Below, in pieces: positions 9,633 through 21,876 of a DNA stretch of 64,000 nt. This DNA is from Pelobates cultripes (Eukaryota; Chordata; Amphibia; Anura; Pelobatidae). The stretch is taken from the NCBI GenBank assembly GCA_933207985.1, contig OW240921.1, forward strand, positions 96,945,326 to 97,009,325, read 5' to 3'. Made by a program: the position numbers and the translations under genes. The notes under the pieces are model-generated. The model saw nothing but the letters and a program-made list of their open reading frames with translations, was not told where the DNA came from and ran no database searches. Every line of letters starts with the position of its first letter. Within the stretch, counting starts at the first letter, position 1.

Positions 9633-10870
9633 CTAACTGGACTTTTTTGCAGGCTTCGTCTCCCCGTTACTCCCTAATAGGTTGGGTAGGGGCAAAGCCT
9701 CAGTGTCCTCTCCAGCTGGAGCACAGATGGCGGTCACCTCCTCAGCCCTCTCGTTATATGCTTTGAGCATGTTGATGTGAAACGTTCGTTTCACATCTTC
9801 ATTTTCGCAGCTGGCTATAGTGTAGGTGGTATCGCACACCTGTCCTATAACCTTATAGGGGCCCTGCCAGGCAGCCAGGAGCTTGTCAATTCGGACTGGT
9901 CTTAGCACCATTACTTTTTGTCTGATCTGAAAGCTCCGGTACCTAGCGCGTCGGTCATACCATAATTTCTGGTGCTGCTGAGCCGCCTGGAGATTTTCCT
10001 GCACAGTCTGTGCCAATTCCTCCATGCGGTCCCGCAGCTCCAGCATGTAAGGCACAATCGGGGTCCCCTCTATCTCGGTCTGTCCCTCCCAGTTGTCCTT
10101 GATAAGATCTAGGTGCCCTCTCACCCGCCTCCCATGTAGTAGTTCGAAGGGTGAAAACCCGGTTGATTCCTGGGGCACCTCCCGGTATGCAAAGAGGAGG
10201 TGCTGCAGGAATCGCTACCAATCTTTGTAGGCTCCCATGAACAATTCAGCATTTGCTTCAACGTCCCGTTGAAGCGTTCACAAAGGCCATTGGTCTGGGG
10301 ATGGTATGGGGAACTGGTCAGGGATTTAACTCCGCAGACCTTCCATATCTGCTGGGTCACCTAGGCCGTGAACTGCATACCCTGGTCGGATAGAATCTCT
10401 TTGGGAAATCCCACTCAGGAGAATATCTTGACCAGGGCATCAGCCACCTTCTCAGCCTGGATATTAGAGAGGGCTACAGCTTAGGGGTAGTGAGTGGTGT
10501 AGTCCACCACAGTAAGTATATTGCGCTTACCAGAGCGGCTAGGCTGGGCATGGGGTCCCACAAGGTCTATGGCTACACTCGTGAAAGGTTCCTCTATTAT
10601 TGGCATAGGGACCAGTTTGGCTTTTCAGGTGGTTTCCCTTCTTACCTACCCTTTGACATATCTCGCACGTCTGGCAATACGCCCGGACGTCTTAAGATAC
10701 CCCAGGCCAGAAGAAGTTCTGGGTTACCCGATGTAACGTCCGGCGTATTCCCATGTGCCCTGCTAAGGGAACATCGTGCCCAATTCTCAATAATTCCTGC
10801 CGGTATTTCCGTGGGACTACCAGCTGGCGTTTTTGCCGGGGCCCGGGTGCGTTGACCCGTGTCTCGGTGA
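9633..10870 (-). pseudogene. Gypsy integrase, broken, located upstream of RT
   Basis: The zinc-binding region is at about 10692-10790 (HDVPLAGHMGIRRTLHRV). The core region continues to about 10250, with SPYHPQTNGLCERFNGTL at about 10270-10325 carrying the catalytic Glu. The C-terminal region (9633-10178) has STGFSPFELLHGR and GPYKVIGQV. It would insert the cDNA with the 4-6 bp staggered cut typical of LTR elements, consistent with the 5-bp duplication seen. Several stops and frameshifts break it, for example around 10180-10220 and 10360-10690. Its place before RT is the Gmr1-like arrangement. Confidence 0.92.
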
Positions 10871-11139
10871 GCCTGTATAAACGACCATCCTCCCAGAGTA
10901 ACTGCTCCTTCTCTAGCCCTCCGTGTCCTCCCTTAGCATTTTCCCTGTACTTTCTGAGTGAGGGGTCTCCGGCTACTTCCCTCCCAAAGTCCTCCGGGGT
11001 ATCCCAGGGGAGGGGCTCTACAGTCAGGGGTAGGGTAGGTTGGCTTACCTGGGTCTCAGTAGGAGGTGGATGGGTCTCGGCAGCACGACTTTGAGCTCTG
11101 GTGGTTACCGCTTGAACCTCATGAGGGGGTGTTGATACA

Positions 11140-11402
11140 AAAGCAGAAGTTAGAGGACCAATATTATTGCGCAACACGACTTTGGAGGGTAATTCTTTCA
11201 TCACACCCACTTGGACATTGCCAGCTCCAGCGCCCCAGTCTAGATGCACTTGTGCAGTAGGAATCTGATACACTGCCCCCCCTGCCACTCTCACAGCAAT
11301 AGATTTCCCCGGTCTTTCAGAGTTATCAAAAAGATGCCATTGAACTAGGGTGATTGTAGCGCCACTGTCCCTTAGGCCTCGGGCCGTCTTTCCATTGACC
11401 AA
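11140..11402 (-). pseudogene. Gypsy aspartic protease
   Basis: A minus-strand frame of 236 residues begins with a retropepsin-like segment; LRDSGATITLV at about 11340-11375 holds the catalytic D-S-G-A. The frame then runs without interruption through a linker into the integrase zinc-binding region, so protease and the start of integrase are still joined in one open frame. This directly shows that integrase follows protease. It would process the Gag-Pol polyprotein. Confidence 0.85.
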
Positions 11403-11589
11403 TTTCCAACTGACAATGGTGTTTTCGATTGTCAGTTATGGTAGATTGGACTAGGAAAGCTTCATATAAGGTGCCCAGGGGTTCCTCACGACTCAGCTCT
11501 TTAGCGTCCCAGGCAGAGGGTACCGGATAATCCACACAATGGGCTGCTGCCTGGGGTTGATGGAATCCAGGGCGAGTCCAGTTTGACCT

Positions 11590-12678
11590 GGGGGCTTCTA
11601 GTGGGCAATTCTTACGTAGATGACCCACTTGGTTACATCAGAAGCAGCGGGGCTTGTTGCCAGCCTGACGTGGGTAGCGAGGGTTGGAGGCTACCGGTCG
11701 GCTGGGGGGTTGGTACCTGGTTACTGTTGGGGTTGATGGTACTGCCGGTCGGAGGGGTTGGACCCGTGGGTTGACCTGTGTTGTCTTACAGGTATCCGCA
11801 TACTCATCTGCGAGTTTGGCAGCCTCCGGCAAGGAGAGGGGTCTGCGGTCTCTTATCCAGTCTTTGACATCTGTCTGGATGTGGTCGTAGAACTGCTCCA
11901 GGAGTATTAACTGTAGGATGTCATCCGCGGTGGTGGCCTGGCTACTGTTGACCCAATTGGATGCGGACAGCTGTAACTGGCAGGCCCATTATGCATAGGA
12001 ATCCTTGTCTGTTTTGCGTGAGTCTCTGAACTTTTGGCGGTATGTCTCCGGGGTCACCGCGTACCGAGCCAGGAGTGCCTCTTTAACCCTTGCATAGCTG
12101 TGAATCTCCTACTCTTGTACTGCCTGGAAAGCATCTGCGGCTTTGCCTGACAACTTTCTAGCCAATATTGAAACCCACTCGTCTACAGCCATTCTGTGCA
12201 GGTTACACTGTTGCTCAAAATCCGCTAGATAGCTATCAATCTCGCAGTCCTTCTCATTAAAAGCTTTAAAGGCACTGAAGGGAATCTTCCTTGTGTCTGC
12301 TGTACTGTTCTCTCCGCTCGGGGAACTGGCTGCTGCACGCTGGGTTTCAGCCAGCTTCATCTGCAGCTCTATTTCTCTCTTTTGTTTCGCCTCTTCTGCT
12401 ACAATGTTCATTACCTGCAGAACAATGTCAGCCGTTGGGTTCGGACCGAACCATGCCAATCACTCCCGAATCTCCCTATTGGTCGGCGATTCATTTTCCC
12501 AAATCGCCGTTGTCTGCATCTCCCGAACGGCCGGTGTTGCCGCAACCAAGTTCTCCCAGTCTAGCTCCATTAAATCAGCAATGATGACCCGCTTGGTTTT
12601 GTTGCTGGCAATCCTTCCACGAACCTCCAACAGTTCCTTCAAAGTGTTTCGTTTAAGCAGTGTGTACCAGCCTTCCAT
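11590..12678 (-). pseudogene. Gypsy Gag, with internal stops
   Basis: Starts with an ATG at 12678 and reads 72 residues to a TGA at about 12460, then continues in the same frame for another 116 residues, so a single substitution created this stop. The middle region (12109-12459) has a capsid-like segment (KIPFSAFKAFNEKDCEIDSY). Near 11600-11660 is a zinc knuckle of the C-x2-C-x4-H-x4-C type (CNQVGHLRKNC), with a TGA inside its first C-x2-C. Gag would form the particle and bind genomic RNA. The region 11832-12109 is more decayed. Confidence 0.85.
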
Positions 12679-12751
12679 TTACTGTCCCCAGTGTCTGCTT
12701 GGATTCTTGGTGCAGGAAAAAAAGAGGAAAATCCCGCCGCTGCCAACCAGT

Positions 12752-13446
12752 TGTGACGGTAGTAATCTGTATCACCGTCTAGTATTCCCTTTTTCCCCAA
12801 TAGCAGAATAATCACAATAATCCACAGGGTAAAATAAGGCTGGTATCGCCAAATAATCCACACATGAGCCAAAGCTTAATGCTGGAACAAGACTGATTTA
12901 CTGGAAGCAACAGGCATTCAATTTATACAGTAACAGACTCAATTATCTGCTGGCCAGAAACATTAAAATTTTCAAAATTTTTAGAAAAATACTTTCTGCA
13001 TAACATAGAAATATACAAACCACATCCCTGGATAGCTGAGGATACTGGGAGTCACATATCCAAATTGCACGAAAATCCGTTCGGTAGTTTCTGTGTCGCA
13101 TCGTGTGGAAGTTTGACCGGCTCGCCATGTGGTGGTATCCGATTTAGAGTTCCATGAAATCAGTAGTAAGAGCCGGTTACATGAGAGTGCTCCCCTAGTT
13201 CGGTAGATTAAAACTCCCGAACACCGGTTTGATACTATGGGTGGAAATAGGTCAGACGGGACTTCCATAATGACCGGGCGTTCGTGTGATTGCTATGCCG
13301 AAAACAGTTCCAGGCAATCCACGAGTAAGTCCCGCTGGCCGCATTTGGGAGATTTAAGATCGAAAACAAATCGTTCCAAAGCAGTTAAAGAGCAGGGAGA
13401 GGACACAACCGAATGAACACAGGTAAATACAGGGAAATCCTTTACA
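12752..13446 (-). repeat. Gypsy 5' LTR (right copy, 695 bp)
   Basis: Matches 7307-8186 with substitutions and three sizeable internal deletions, but keeps an ~85-bp stretch (about 13017-13100) missing from the left copy. Its outer end is followed by atggc. Confidence 0.92.
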
Positions 13447-13451
13447 ATGGC

Positions 13452-13569
13452 AACTATTTGAATGTACTAAAATAGACTGTGCCATAGGGATCAATCCTAA
13501 TAAAGTTTTCTTAGTTATTTGCTCTTTTCTTTTTATTATACATTGTTTAAATATAATTTATCTAAAAAT
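13452..13569. other. AT-rich flank of the gypsy insertion
   Basis: No feature recognised. It joins directly to the sequence left of 7302 once the insertion is removed. Confidence 0.6.
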
Positions 13570-13990
13570 AATGAATTGACTAAGCAGTCACACATGCAGG
13601 TACACAGACACACAGGCACATATACACACACAATAAAACACATACAGACACATATAGATGTGCAGACATACAGATACAAACACTGAGACACATATACACA
13701 CTGACATACATGCAGGACACAGATACACACGCAGATACACAGACAAACACACACATTGACACATACAAATACACCAACACACAGATACACAGATACACAT
13801 AGCGAGACACAAATGCAGAAACAAACACTGATAAAACACTGACACACAAATATGCAAATACTGGCAAACATATAGATACACAGGTACACTGACACAAAGA
13901 TACAAAGATTGGCCCACATGTAGATACACAGTTGTACACAATGTCACACATACAAACATACTGAGACATATAGACCCACATGCAAGATGT
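13570..13990. repeat. ACACAGATACACAGACA-type minisatellite
   Basis: Irregular tandem array built from CACAGACACA and ATACACAGAT units. The minus-strand frames rich in Cys, Val and Ser are repeat translations and not genes. Confidence 0.9.
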
Positions 13991-14300
13991 ACTCATATTT
14001 AGCCACTGTGCTGTTTCTTACCTTTTGAGTGCAGGAGTGTGACTTTCCTGGTGTCCAGTTGGATATGCTGGCTGAGGATGTTGGGAGTTAGAGGCTGGCT
14101 CCCCTTTGTCTCTGGCATCTCCTCCTTTGCATATTATCTGGGAGGACATGACATGCTCTCACTTCCTCCCAGCACTTCCATTATTAAAGTGATCTGGTTG
14201 CGCCAGTAAAGGGCCGCAGTGCACAACCGAGCCCCTGAAGACATCTCCCCATCAGCTGTCCCTAAGTACATGGGCCACCTGATGGACCCCCTCAGGCTGT
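13991..14300. mobile_element. Probable body of a minisatellite-bearing hAT-like element
   Basis: Moderately GC-rich, lying between the CA-rich array on the left and a TG-rich array on the right. It includes phrases such as gggccccagtgcagttgcac (14300-14320) that resemble ends of similar elements. The ends are not defined, so this is a weak call. Confidence 0.3.
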
Positions 14301-14399
14301 GGGCCCCAGTGCAGTTGCACTGGATGCACTGGCAGTAGCTTTGCTGGCACTGTATACGTGTAGATGTCTGCCAGTGTGTCTGAGAGCATGTGTGTTTCT

Positions 14400-14640
14400 G
14401 CAAGTCGGTATGTGTGCTCTTTTTCTGAAAACATGTGCAGATTTGGCAGTGTGTGTGTATATTTGTAGGTGTCCAAGATTATGTGTGTCTGGCAGTTTGT
14501 GTTTGTATCTGTATATGAGTATACATATCTGCGTGTGTGTGTGTGTATAAGGCAATATGTGTGTATCTTCATGTTTGTGTCTGGCAGAGTGTTTCTACTT
14601 GTCAATATGTATCTGTGGGTGTGTGTTGGGTAAGGGTGAG
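14400..14640. repeat. TGTGTG-rich low-complexity tract
   Basis: Degenerate GTGTGTATCTG-type repeat, roughly the inverted counterpart of 13570-13990. Confidence 0.75.
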
Positions 14641-15814
14641 AAAGCTTTTGGAGTCTGGGTTGATACTGGGTTCCTACAGATCCCATACATTGTTTTATTT
14701 TTGTTTTGTGTTTTTTTTTAGACATGTATGTTTACATTATCATCTAAACCAATAGAGAGGTAGTGAGCTGCACCCGAAGTCAGCCTGCGAGCCATGAATA
14801 GCATAGATTTCTTTTTACTTCCGAGCATACCTCATTTTATGTGCTAAATCCATAAAAACCATTAGATGTGTCAGGTGTACAAATTATATGCACAATATAC
14901 AATTCATGTTACATGAACATGTGTAACACAGTGATGACACCAGTGAGGTTGGGCTTGGGTGCAAAAGAATGAAAGATAAAAGACTTTAGACCAACGCTGA
15001 CTTTAGACCTGCACATTTTTCCTCACTATATAGGTGCTTTGTAGGGCTCTTAAATTAAGTGCGCTATCCATTTTAACAAGTCCATTTTTATTTGGATGTT
15101 GTTCAGTAAAGTGGAATTTTCCGATCTACACCATTGACTCACTGACCTTTTGCATTCCATGGGTGGACAGTGACTCCAGTTTTAAAGCAGTGTGGGTAAT
15201 TCTGAGCCAGGCACATGCACTCTTGTAAAAGTGCGCTTGATTATTGTACTTAGTGTTTTTAATTTGGTTAGCAATTCATTACTGGCACTGACTAGATACA
15301 TTTGAAATATACTGTATATCTAATAGATCTAACCTATCAGACTGCATTTTTCTTGTTCATTTTATTCGCTATACTCGTCATTTCACTAATTGTTAAAATG
15401 ACCTCAGTTGCCGCAAGCACCCCTGCACACATTCACCACTAGGCGGCAACACAATATTGCTGTCCATTGACCAGAGCAGGCCAAAGTAGGACAGATACTT
15501 TGTACAAAGTCCGCACAAGACACTGTCAGGATTATTCGGTAAGTCTTAAATTTCAAAGCAATTACAAGAAAATCCACATTTTAGGCTGACATATTTAAAA
15601 TGTAAAAAATCTTCCAGCTGAGTTATTGCTCTAGTTCGACTTAAAGTTCACTTGTCAATTCTCTTCCAGGGTTAGTGAAGCTTTCGTTTTTCTTAATATA
15701 GACTCTATCCCTTTAAAGCACACCTGTAAATGGCATGTTAATCCTTTTACTGTCTGTAAAATCTGTCATCGATGTGACCAGGATCTTTCCTTATAGCAGA
15801 TACTTTGCTGTACT
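14641..15814. other. Unassigned DNA
   Basis: No gene seen. The frames present are short and lack domains. Confidence 0.55.
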
Positions 15815-15887
15815 GTGGGCAGACTAGATGGGCTGAATGGTTCTTATCTGCCGTCACATTCTATGTTTCTATGTTTCTGTGGTTTAT
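15815..15887 (+). mobile_element. CR1/L2-like LINE 3' end
   Basis: Ends gggcagactagatgggctga...atctgccgtcacattctatgtttctatgttt. The same tail occurs reversed at 39778-39835 and 42845-42920. The short terminal direct repeat (CTATGTTT) in place of poly-A is typical of the CR1-like group. Confidence 0.75.
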
Positions 15888-18638
15888 GACTGTTGTGACG
15901 TTATTTTACCTTCAGATCTTCATACCACTGCACCTTCCTTATCTCGCCTGAAGTTCATTACCTTTTTCCTATTTGGCAGGCTGCAAAGTCTGCCACCCAC
16001 TCCCAGAGCAAAGTGTAAAGTCTTCAAAGTGTAAAGAATTCAGGTTGTGTACAGTGGAGAGTTGACTTTAAGGTGAACCATGTTTGGCCAAGATAAAGAA
16101 AAAGATATGCTCGTAGACATTCCTTACTTTATGTCTTTCCTCAGAGCATTAACTAGTACAAAAAAATTTATAAAAAATCTCAGTATTTTCTGCCCGACTT
16201 GATATTACAAAACAATTTAACTAGAAGGGCATTAGAAAATCCAAGAGAGATATGCACATCTGAAGGGTTTAGAGGGGATTCCACAGAAGACATTCCACTA
16301 GTCCACTAGACTTGTGCGTTTGGTTTTGTACTAATAGCCAGAATTTAGCCAAATTTAGGTTAATCAGTGGTTCTCCAAAGTGCCGTATGGATATATAACC
16401 GAGAAAACTACTAGTGTGACGGATGAGCTTGCTCATTTGCTTTAGGATTCTGAGTTCCTTCAGTAGTGAAGAAAAACATAAATAATAGTTGAAGGTTATG
16501 GAACAGCCACTAAAAGTTTTTTTTTTTCACAAATCAAGTGGGAAGTGACCAACAAAAGAGAAAAAAGTAAGAGTAGTAAGAAAAAACTCCCCAAAAATCT
16601 ATATTTATATATTTAATGTATAGTGATATATATACATAGATCCTTTTTACTGCTCCTTCTCTTTTTACCTCAATTGGTTACCTTTTACTCACTTTATCAG
16701 TGAAACAAATCAACAAATGGCTGAAAAATGTGCCTACCTATTTACCTAAATTTCACTTTCGGAAAAATTGGTTTGGCCAAACCAAATCTTTCCGATGTGC
16801 GCAAGTCTATTCCATACTTCCTCAAAGTTGGTTGTTTTCTAGTATTTTCACTGCTTACATCAGCCCAAAAGAGGGACTTTCAGCAAATTAATTCATGCTC
16901 AGTATATGCTCAGTTTGTCCAAGTTTTTCTTAGGAGAATAATGTTGAGAATGTTAAATCCTCCCTTAAGAAAGGCATTTTGACCAAAAAGTTGGAGGGTA
17001 TTGTTATTTTTGGTATCAGGATCCTCTTTCATAATATTGTACCACTGTTTGTCCGTTGCCCTGTTTGTAATCATGTTTATTTCGTTTTTTTGTTGTTTAT
17101 TTTGTTTTCTATATTATGTTTAAATTTGGAACATTAATAGTTATGATGGTTACCCATTTTCTGACATTACCAGTTTTTCCTACCATATTTTGTGTGAATA
17201 TAATTGCTTTTGAGTAAATTTATGGATTCTTGTTTTTTTGGATTTTCTAAAAAAAGATTGTTGCACTTTTTTTTATAGTGTGCTTCAGTATTCCCAGTGC
17301 ATTTACTTAGCCTTTGAGGAAAACATAGTCCAGAACATCCAGTCAACTCTCTTGGAATAGGGAGGTCCTACGAACGATTGTCTCTGCTTCCTGGGACTTA
17401 TCAGCAAAAAGGGCCACAAGTTCCCCACAAAATAAACAATAACTGGATGCAAAGTAGCCATTACACTTCCAGCAATCTGCCTAGGAGAGCAGGGCCCACT
17501 GTGGCACAGCATGCTATGTGCAGAGTCAGAAAGTGGAAAGCCAAGGATTAAATCCCACAAGGGGTACCTTATCCACAAACCCAATTCTAACCTTGTACCC
17601 AATCCCTTGTGGCATACACTGACTATGACTAATGAATAATTTATACTTTTTATAATGAAATTATATATACACAACACAAAATGTTCTAAAATAAAACATT
17701 TTGTGCATTCAGAAAGGGCACCACTGAATGTACTCTTATTGCATCATCTGCACATTCTTTCTTACTCTGTCAAATACAAATCAGACAGAAATATAGTATT
17801 CCACTTAACATTTACACTTTACGTAGCATAATCTCAGCACTCCAACACTTTTAGCAAGAAAAGAGTGAGCATTGTGACAAATATCATTGAATTTCTGTCT
17901 GACAGTCAATCAAGCGGAACTATTGGCTTCTTTCAAGAGACAGAGACATTTAAAAAAAAACAAAAAAACGCGAACAGCATCCCTTGAGGGTTATATCAAT
18001 TGAGTGGCTCAATTTTCTAATAGACGACACTGTCACCTTCCAGCCTTTTGCCAATAGTAAAAATGAAAGGCTTCCTGATTCTGCATCATTGCACAAGTGA
18101 CTATAAAATGAAAATGCCTTGGATAAGATGTGGTTCTGTGTTTAAACTCTTTGTTTGTATTGTCTAGATATATACAAGCCATCTCGTCTGTCAGTTTGAC
18201 GTACAAGAGTCACTTTCTATTTATTATAGCTGTAAGCCTATCACGTGTATATTTATTTACAATGGGTCACTGGAGGAGACGTGGATTGTATTTATATGTA
18301 AGACATCAGAGGATGCTATGAAAAAAACAGGGCCAAATTAAGGCCACGGTTAATGATGGTGGGAAAAAATATAAGAGAAAAAATATCTGAATTGGATATT
18401 TCTTTCCAATTTACTTATTTCAGTATATACTTCAGCTTGCGGAAGTGCTTTTATAGATGAGGAGTATCCCATGATAATGACTGTTTATAAAAGTGCTGAT
18501 TTCTATGAGAAATTGTCAATATTTGAAATAATAGATGAAATATCCCCATGGCTGTCAGTCAGGGCGTTTTCTTCCTGCTTCCGTTAACTCCCCTATCCTA
18601 ATAGAAGTGTCAGGCACTCTCTGCTCTAAAATATTGAG
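15888..18638. other. Unassigned AT-rich DNA
   Basis: I found no supported gene. Small frames (for example 16700-16982 plus and 17303-17677 minus) lack recognisable domains. Short homopolymer runs only. Confidence 0.55.
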
Positions 18639-19428
18639 GTCCCCTTGCGTTAATTAACTTAAGATGACAAGGTGATTTACGTGGAGCACTGTATAGCTCA
18701 GTCCCGGAGCCCCAGTTCATCCAATGCCCTCCATAGTCCCCTTGCGTTAATTAACTTAAGATAATGATGACGTGAGTTATGTGGAGCGCTGTATAGCTCA
18801 GTCCCGGAGCCCCAGTTCACTCTATGCCCTTCATGGTCCCCTCACGTTGATTAACTTAAGATGACGAAGTGAGTAACCAGGAGCGCTGTATAGGTCAGTC
18901 TTGGAGCCCCAGTTCACTCTATGCCCTCCATAGTCCCCTTGCGTTAATTAACTTAAGATGATGACGAGGTGAGTTATGTGGAGCGCTGTATAGCTCAGTC
19001 CGGAGCTCCAGTTTACTCTATGCCCTGCATGGTCCCCTTGCGTTAATTAACTTAAGGTTACGACGTGAGTTATGTGGAGCGCTGTATAGCTCAGTTCCGG
19101 AGCCCCAGTTCACTCTATGCCCTTCATGGTCTCCTCACGTTGATTAACTTAAGATGACGAAGTGAGTAAACAGGAGCGGCTCCAGGACTGACATAGGTCA
19201 GTCCTGGAGCCACAGTCCACCCTATGCCCTCCATGGTCTGCTCACATTAATTCACTTATGATGACGTGGTGAGTTACGTGGAATGCTGTATAGCTCAGTC
19301 CCGGAGCCCCAGTTCACTCTATGCTCTCCAGGGTCCCCTCACGTTAATTAACGTAAGAGACGAGGTGAGTAACCAAGAGCGCTGTATAGGTCAGTCCCAG
19401 ATCTGCAGTTCATCCTATGCCCTCCATG
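18639..19428 (+). repeat. Satellite-like tandem array, ~98-bp unit, 8 units
   Basis: Units start with gtccccttgcgttaattaac or close variants at 18639, 18736, 18836, 18932, 19032, 19129, 19235 and 19332 (spacing 96-106). Each also has ctgtatagctcagtcccgga and agttcactctatgccct. Units differ by substitutions and small indels, so the array is not recent. Confidence 0.95.
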
Positions 19429-19980
19429 GGCAGAGCTCTGTCCAGCACTATTGGGGAATATTTTAGGCCTGTAAGCCTATAGTGCAGTCCTTGCGATATG
19501 TCATGGGATCCAGCTTTGTACTGCAGCATAATTCACCTCTGTGTTGTTTGATGTTTGGGTGCGCCCTGCCTCCTAATCCGTCATTATTTCAGGGCTCTCA
19601 CCACAGAGTGCACCAAGGACTTCACATGGGGGCGTGGAGCTGGCTACACGCATGTACTCGGTTGCTCTGGGGTGAGTTGGTTCTTCCAACTGACTCCAAA
19701 AGTTAGCAAAGAGGATATCTAGCCGGGACTCAAGATTGAGGAGCACATCGCTTGAGTCAGGGAGAGGCTGCTGGCTTGAAAGGCTTCACCCCATGTTCCA
19801 GCTGGATCTGGATGGCCTCCTTGTGGTAACCCAGGGAATACCCCCAACAGTCCAAGGGGGTAATGGAGCACTTGTACTTCGGTTTCTGCTTCTAGGCACC
19901 TCCAGCGTGGGAGTTCGACTGCCTTCTCTGTCCTGTGTGCACTAGGTTGCATTTCTCATGGAGAGGTGAGTAAACCCCAG
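19429..19980. other. Unassigned DNA next to the satellite
   Basis: Moderate GC, with overlapping small frames on both strands and no domain. Its composition resembles the satellite flank and it may be part of the same repeat. Confidence 0.5.
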
Positions 19981-19984
19981 GCAC

Positions 19985-20059
19985 ACCTTGCGCAGCTTTT
20001 GCCTCCCGACCCACTAGACATATTGTGGGGGGAGTCGGGAGGCAAAAGCTGCACAAGGT
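19985..20059. repeat. Hairpin with 26-bp arms
   Basis: accttgcgcagcttttgcct... at 19985-20010 is complementary to 20034-20059 with one mismatch and a 23-base loop. Probably the fold of a small non-autonomous transposon. Confidence 0.85.
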
Positions 20060-20309
20060 TTGTCCCTGTTCAAGCTAGTTAAGATAGCAGAGAGCTCTAT
20101 ATAGTAGGTTTATAGAGGAGCTCGTTGAGGATGTGTCTTCCCTCCATGACAGTCAGTCCCTGCCCCGCAATGTTTAGTTTTGTACCGATATAGGTTGTCT
20201 TATAAAATTCTGTAGATATTTTTTAAAAAGGCTTGGATCCTTTTTAGCATCTAACAGAATATAAACAAATATAATACATATTTAACAGAATATTCAAAGA
20301 TATAGTTTG

Positions 20310-20525
20310 TATGTATATAAACAGCTTGTTGATCCGAAGGGAAATCTGATTGCCATTATGGAGTCAAGAACGTTTTTTTCCCCTTTTTTTGTGGCATATC
20401 TGGAAAATGGCTAAAAAATTTTTTGGTTTCCTTTTATATCAATAGCATAAAAGAATATATGTCAAGGTTGAATTTGATGGACTTTAGTCTTTTTTTCAAC
20501 CAAGAGTGCTATGTAATTTTCATAG
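20310..20525 (+). mobile_element. LINE 3' end fragment (L2/CR1-like)
   Basis: The tail ttgaatttgatggactttag...ttcaacc with an upstream gttgatccgaagggaaatctg matches, in plus orientation, the tails at 53520-55055 and, reversed, 37310-37450 and 47620-47800. Confidence 0.6.
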
Positions 20526-21720
20526 TGAGAGGTCAACCAACATATAAAAATAGTTTTATTTTGTAAATATATTTAAGCAATAAGGAAATTTGCCTACGCC
20601 TCAATAATTGATAAATACATTATTAGAACTTTAACCCCAGTAGTATATGCATCCGATAGTGTAGTTCACAGAAGATTTGGATACTTATCAATCACAGGTG
20701 CCATTTTTTTAAAATTAGCTCCACATTCTGTAACACCGTGTCTCTATATTTCTAATGTTGAGAATGCCGATGTTTTTACTATCATTACACTGAAGAGCTA
20801 AAATATCTATGGTAAAACCATGTCACGATTACCAGAGTATGAATGCTGTTAAGACCACAAGTCTAATTTCTGATCCTCAAGCCATGAATCAGAGATTTAG
20901 GTTAAGCTGAATTCAGTGCTGTCTGACCATGCCTTCAGGATTATCCTTCTTGGTACGTCACTTGGATAGTCCTTGTGCAGCTCTTCCCTTCCTCAAAGGT
21001 ATTACAAACACAATCACAAACACAAAGGTATTACAAACACAAATTGATGTAATGTTAAGAGAGTGTGCAAAATGGCTTTCTAGTTTTTATATAGAGCCTT
21101 TATAAACAATAAAAAATGCTACATATTTAGTTATATGTTCAGTTAAATTTAAGTCAAATGAAAAGAGAGAGATAACAAGGTTAAGTTTACTTTTAATATA
21201 TGTCTAGGGAAATGAAAATATATGTAGATTTCAGAATACTGAATAAATTCTATCAGTCATTGTTCATAACAGCTGATCAGAAAATGAATCTTCGTGTGAG
21301 ATACTTAGTAGATGCCTGCAGCATCTCTTTGAAAAGGCACAATAAGATACAGTCTTGCAGAATGTGACTCTAATGATTATGGAGGTACCATCAAAGGTAA
21401 TACCTTGTGCATTGTGGATTTTCTCCTCTTGTTCTTCGCATTCTATCTTTCACAGTCCATAGTGTCCGGGGGGCTTTGCAGAAAAAGGTACAGTGGGGGA
21501 ACAACAAGAGTTGTTAAGGTTGCAAGTATGACCAGGCCCCTTGTTTTCCGCCTGTCACGGGGGAACCAAAAGCTGGCACCTTAAGACACACCAAGAGGCG
21601 GGTGGCTCTGTGCTAAGGTAGAGTAGGCACCTGCCTACCTGGATGAGCAATTACAAGAGACCCCGGGGAGAGGATCCACATCAGCTTTCCTAAAGGTAGG
21701 GAGGCTCCGTGGGCCTAAAA
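20526..21720. other. Unassigned AT-rich DNA
   Basis: No gene. Only short imperfect repeats, for example a doubled 'tattacaaacaca' at about 21000-21040. Confidence 0.55.
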
Positions 21721-21724
21721 AAAA

Positions 21725-21870
21725 AAGAAGACTTTATGGGTGTGTGTGAGAGAATTTGTATGTGTATGTATATATGTGTATCTATCAGTAAGTATGTGTT
21801 AGTATCAGTGAGAGTGTGTGTCTGTCAGTGAGTGTGTGTCAGTGTATGTGTATCAGTAATAGTGTGTGTT
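21725..21870 (+). repeat. GTGTGT/TATCAGTGAG low-complexity tract
   Basis: Degenerate repeat that continues at 22796-22840 on the far side of the LTR-like insertion. Confidence 0.75.
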
Positions 21871-21876
21871 AGTTAA

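Larger units (their letters stand above)
7307..13446 (-). mobile_element. Ty3/gypsy LTR retrotransposon, integrase before RT (Gmr1-like order)
   Basis: A complete decayed provirus-like copy. LTRs at 7307-8186 and 12752-13446 run TG...CA and are flanked by a 5-bp duplication, atggc, at 7302-7306 and 13447-13451. On the minus strand the order is Gag, protease, integrase, reverse transcriptase, RNase H, then a purine tract beside the 3' LTR. Most gypsy elements have integrase last; integrase between protease and RT is known from the Gmr1-like group of deuterostome gypsy elements. All frames carry stops or shifts, so the copy is inactive. A primer-binding site may start at the TGG two bases inside the right LTR (minus strand, about 12749). 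Confidence 0.92.

Noticed and set aside
13536..13996. Cys/Val-rich minus-strand frames of 123-138 residues
   Set aside because: Translations of a CA-rich minisatellite.
18639..19428. CRISPR-like regular repeat
   Set aside because: Units are contiguous ~98-bp diverged copies without unique spacers, so a satellite.
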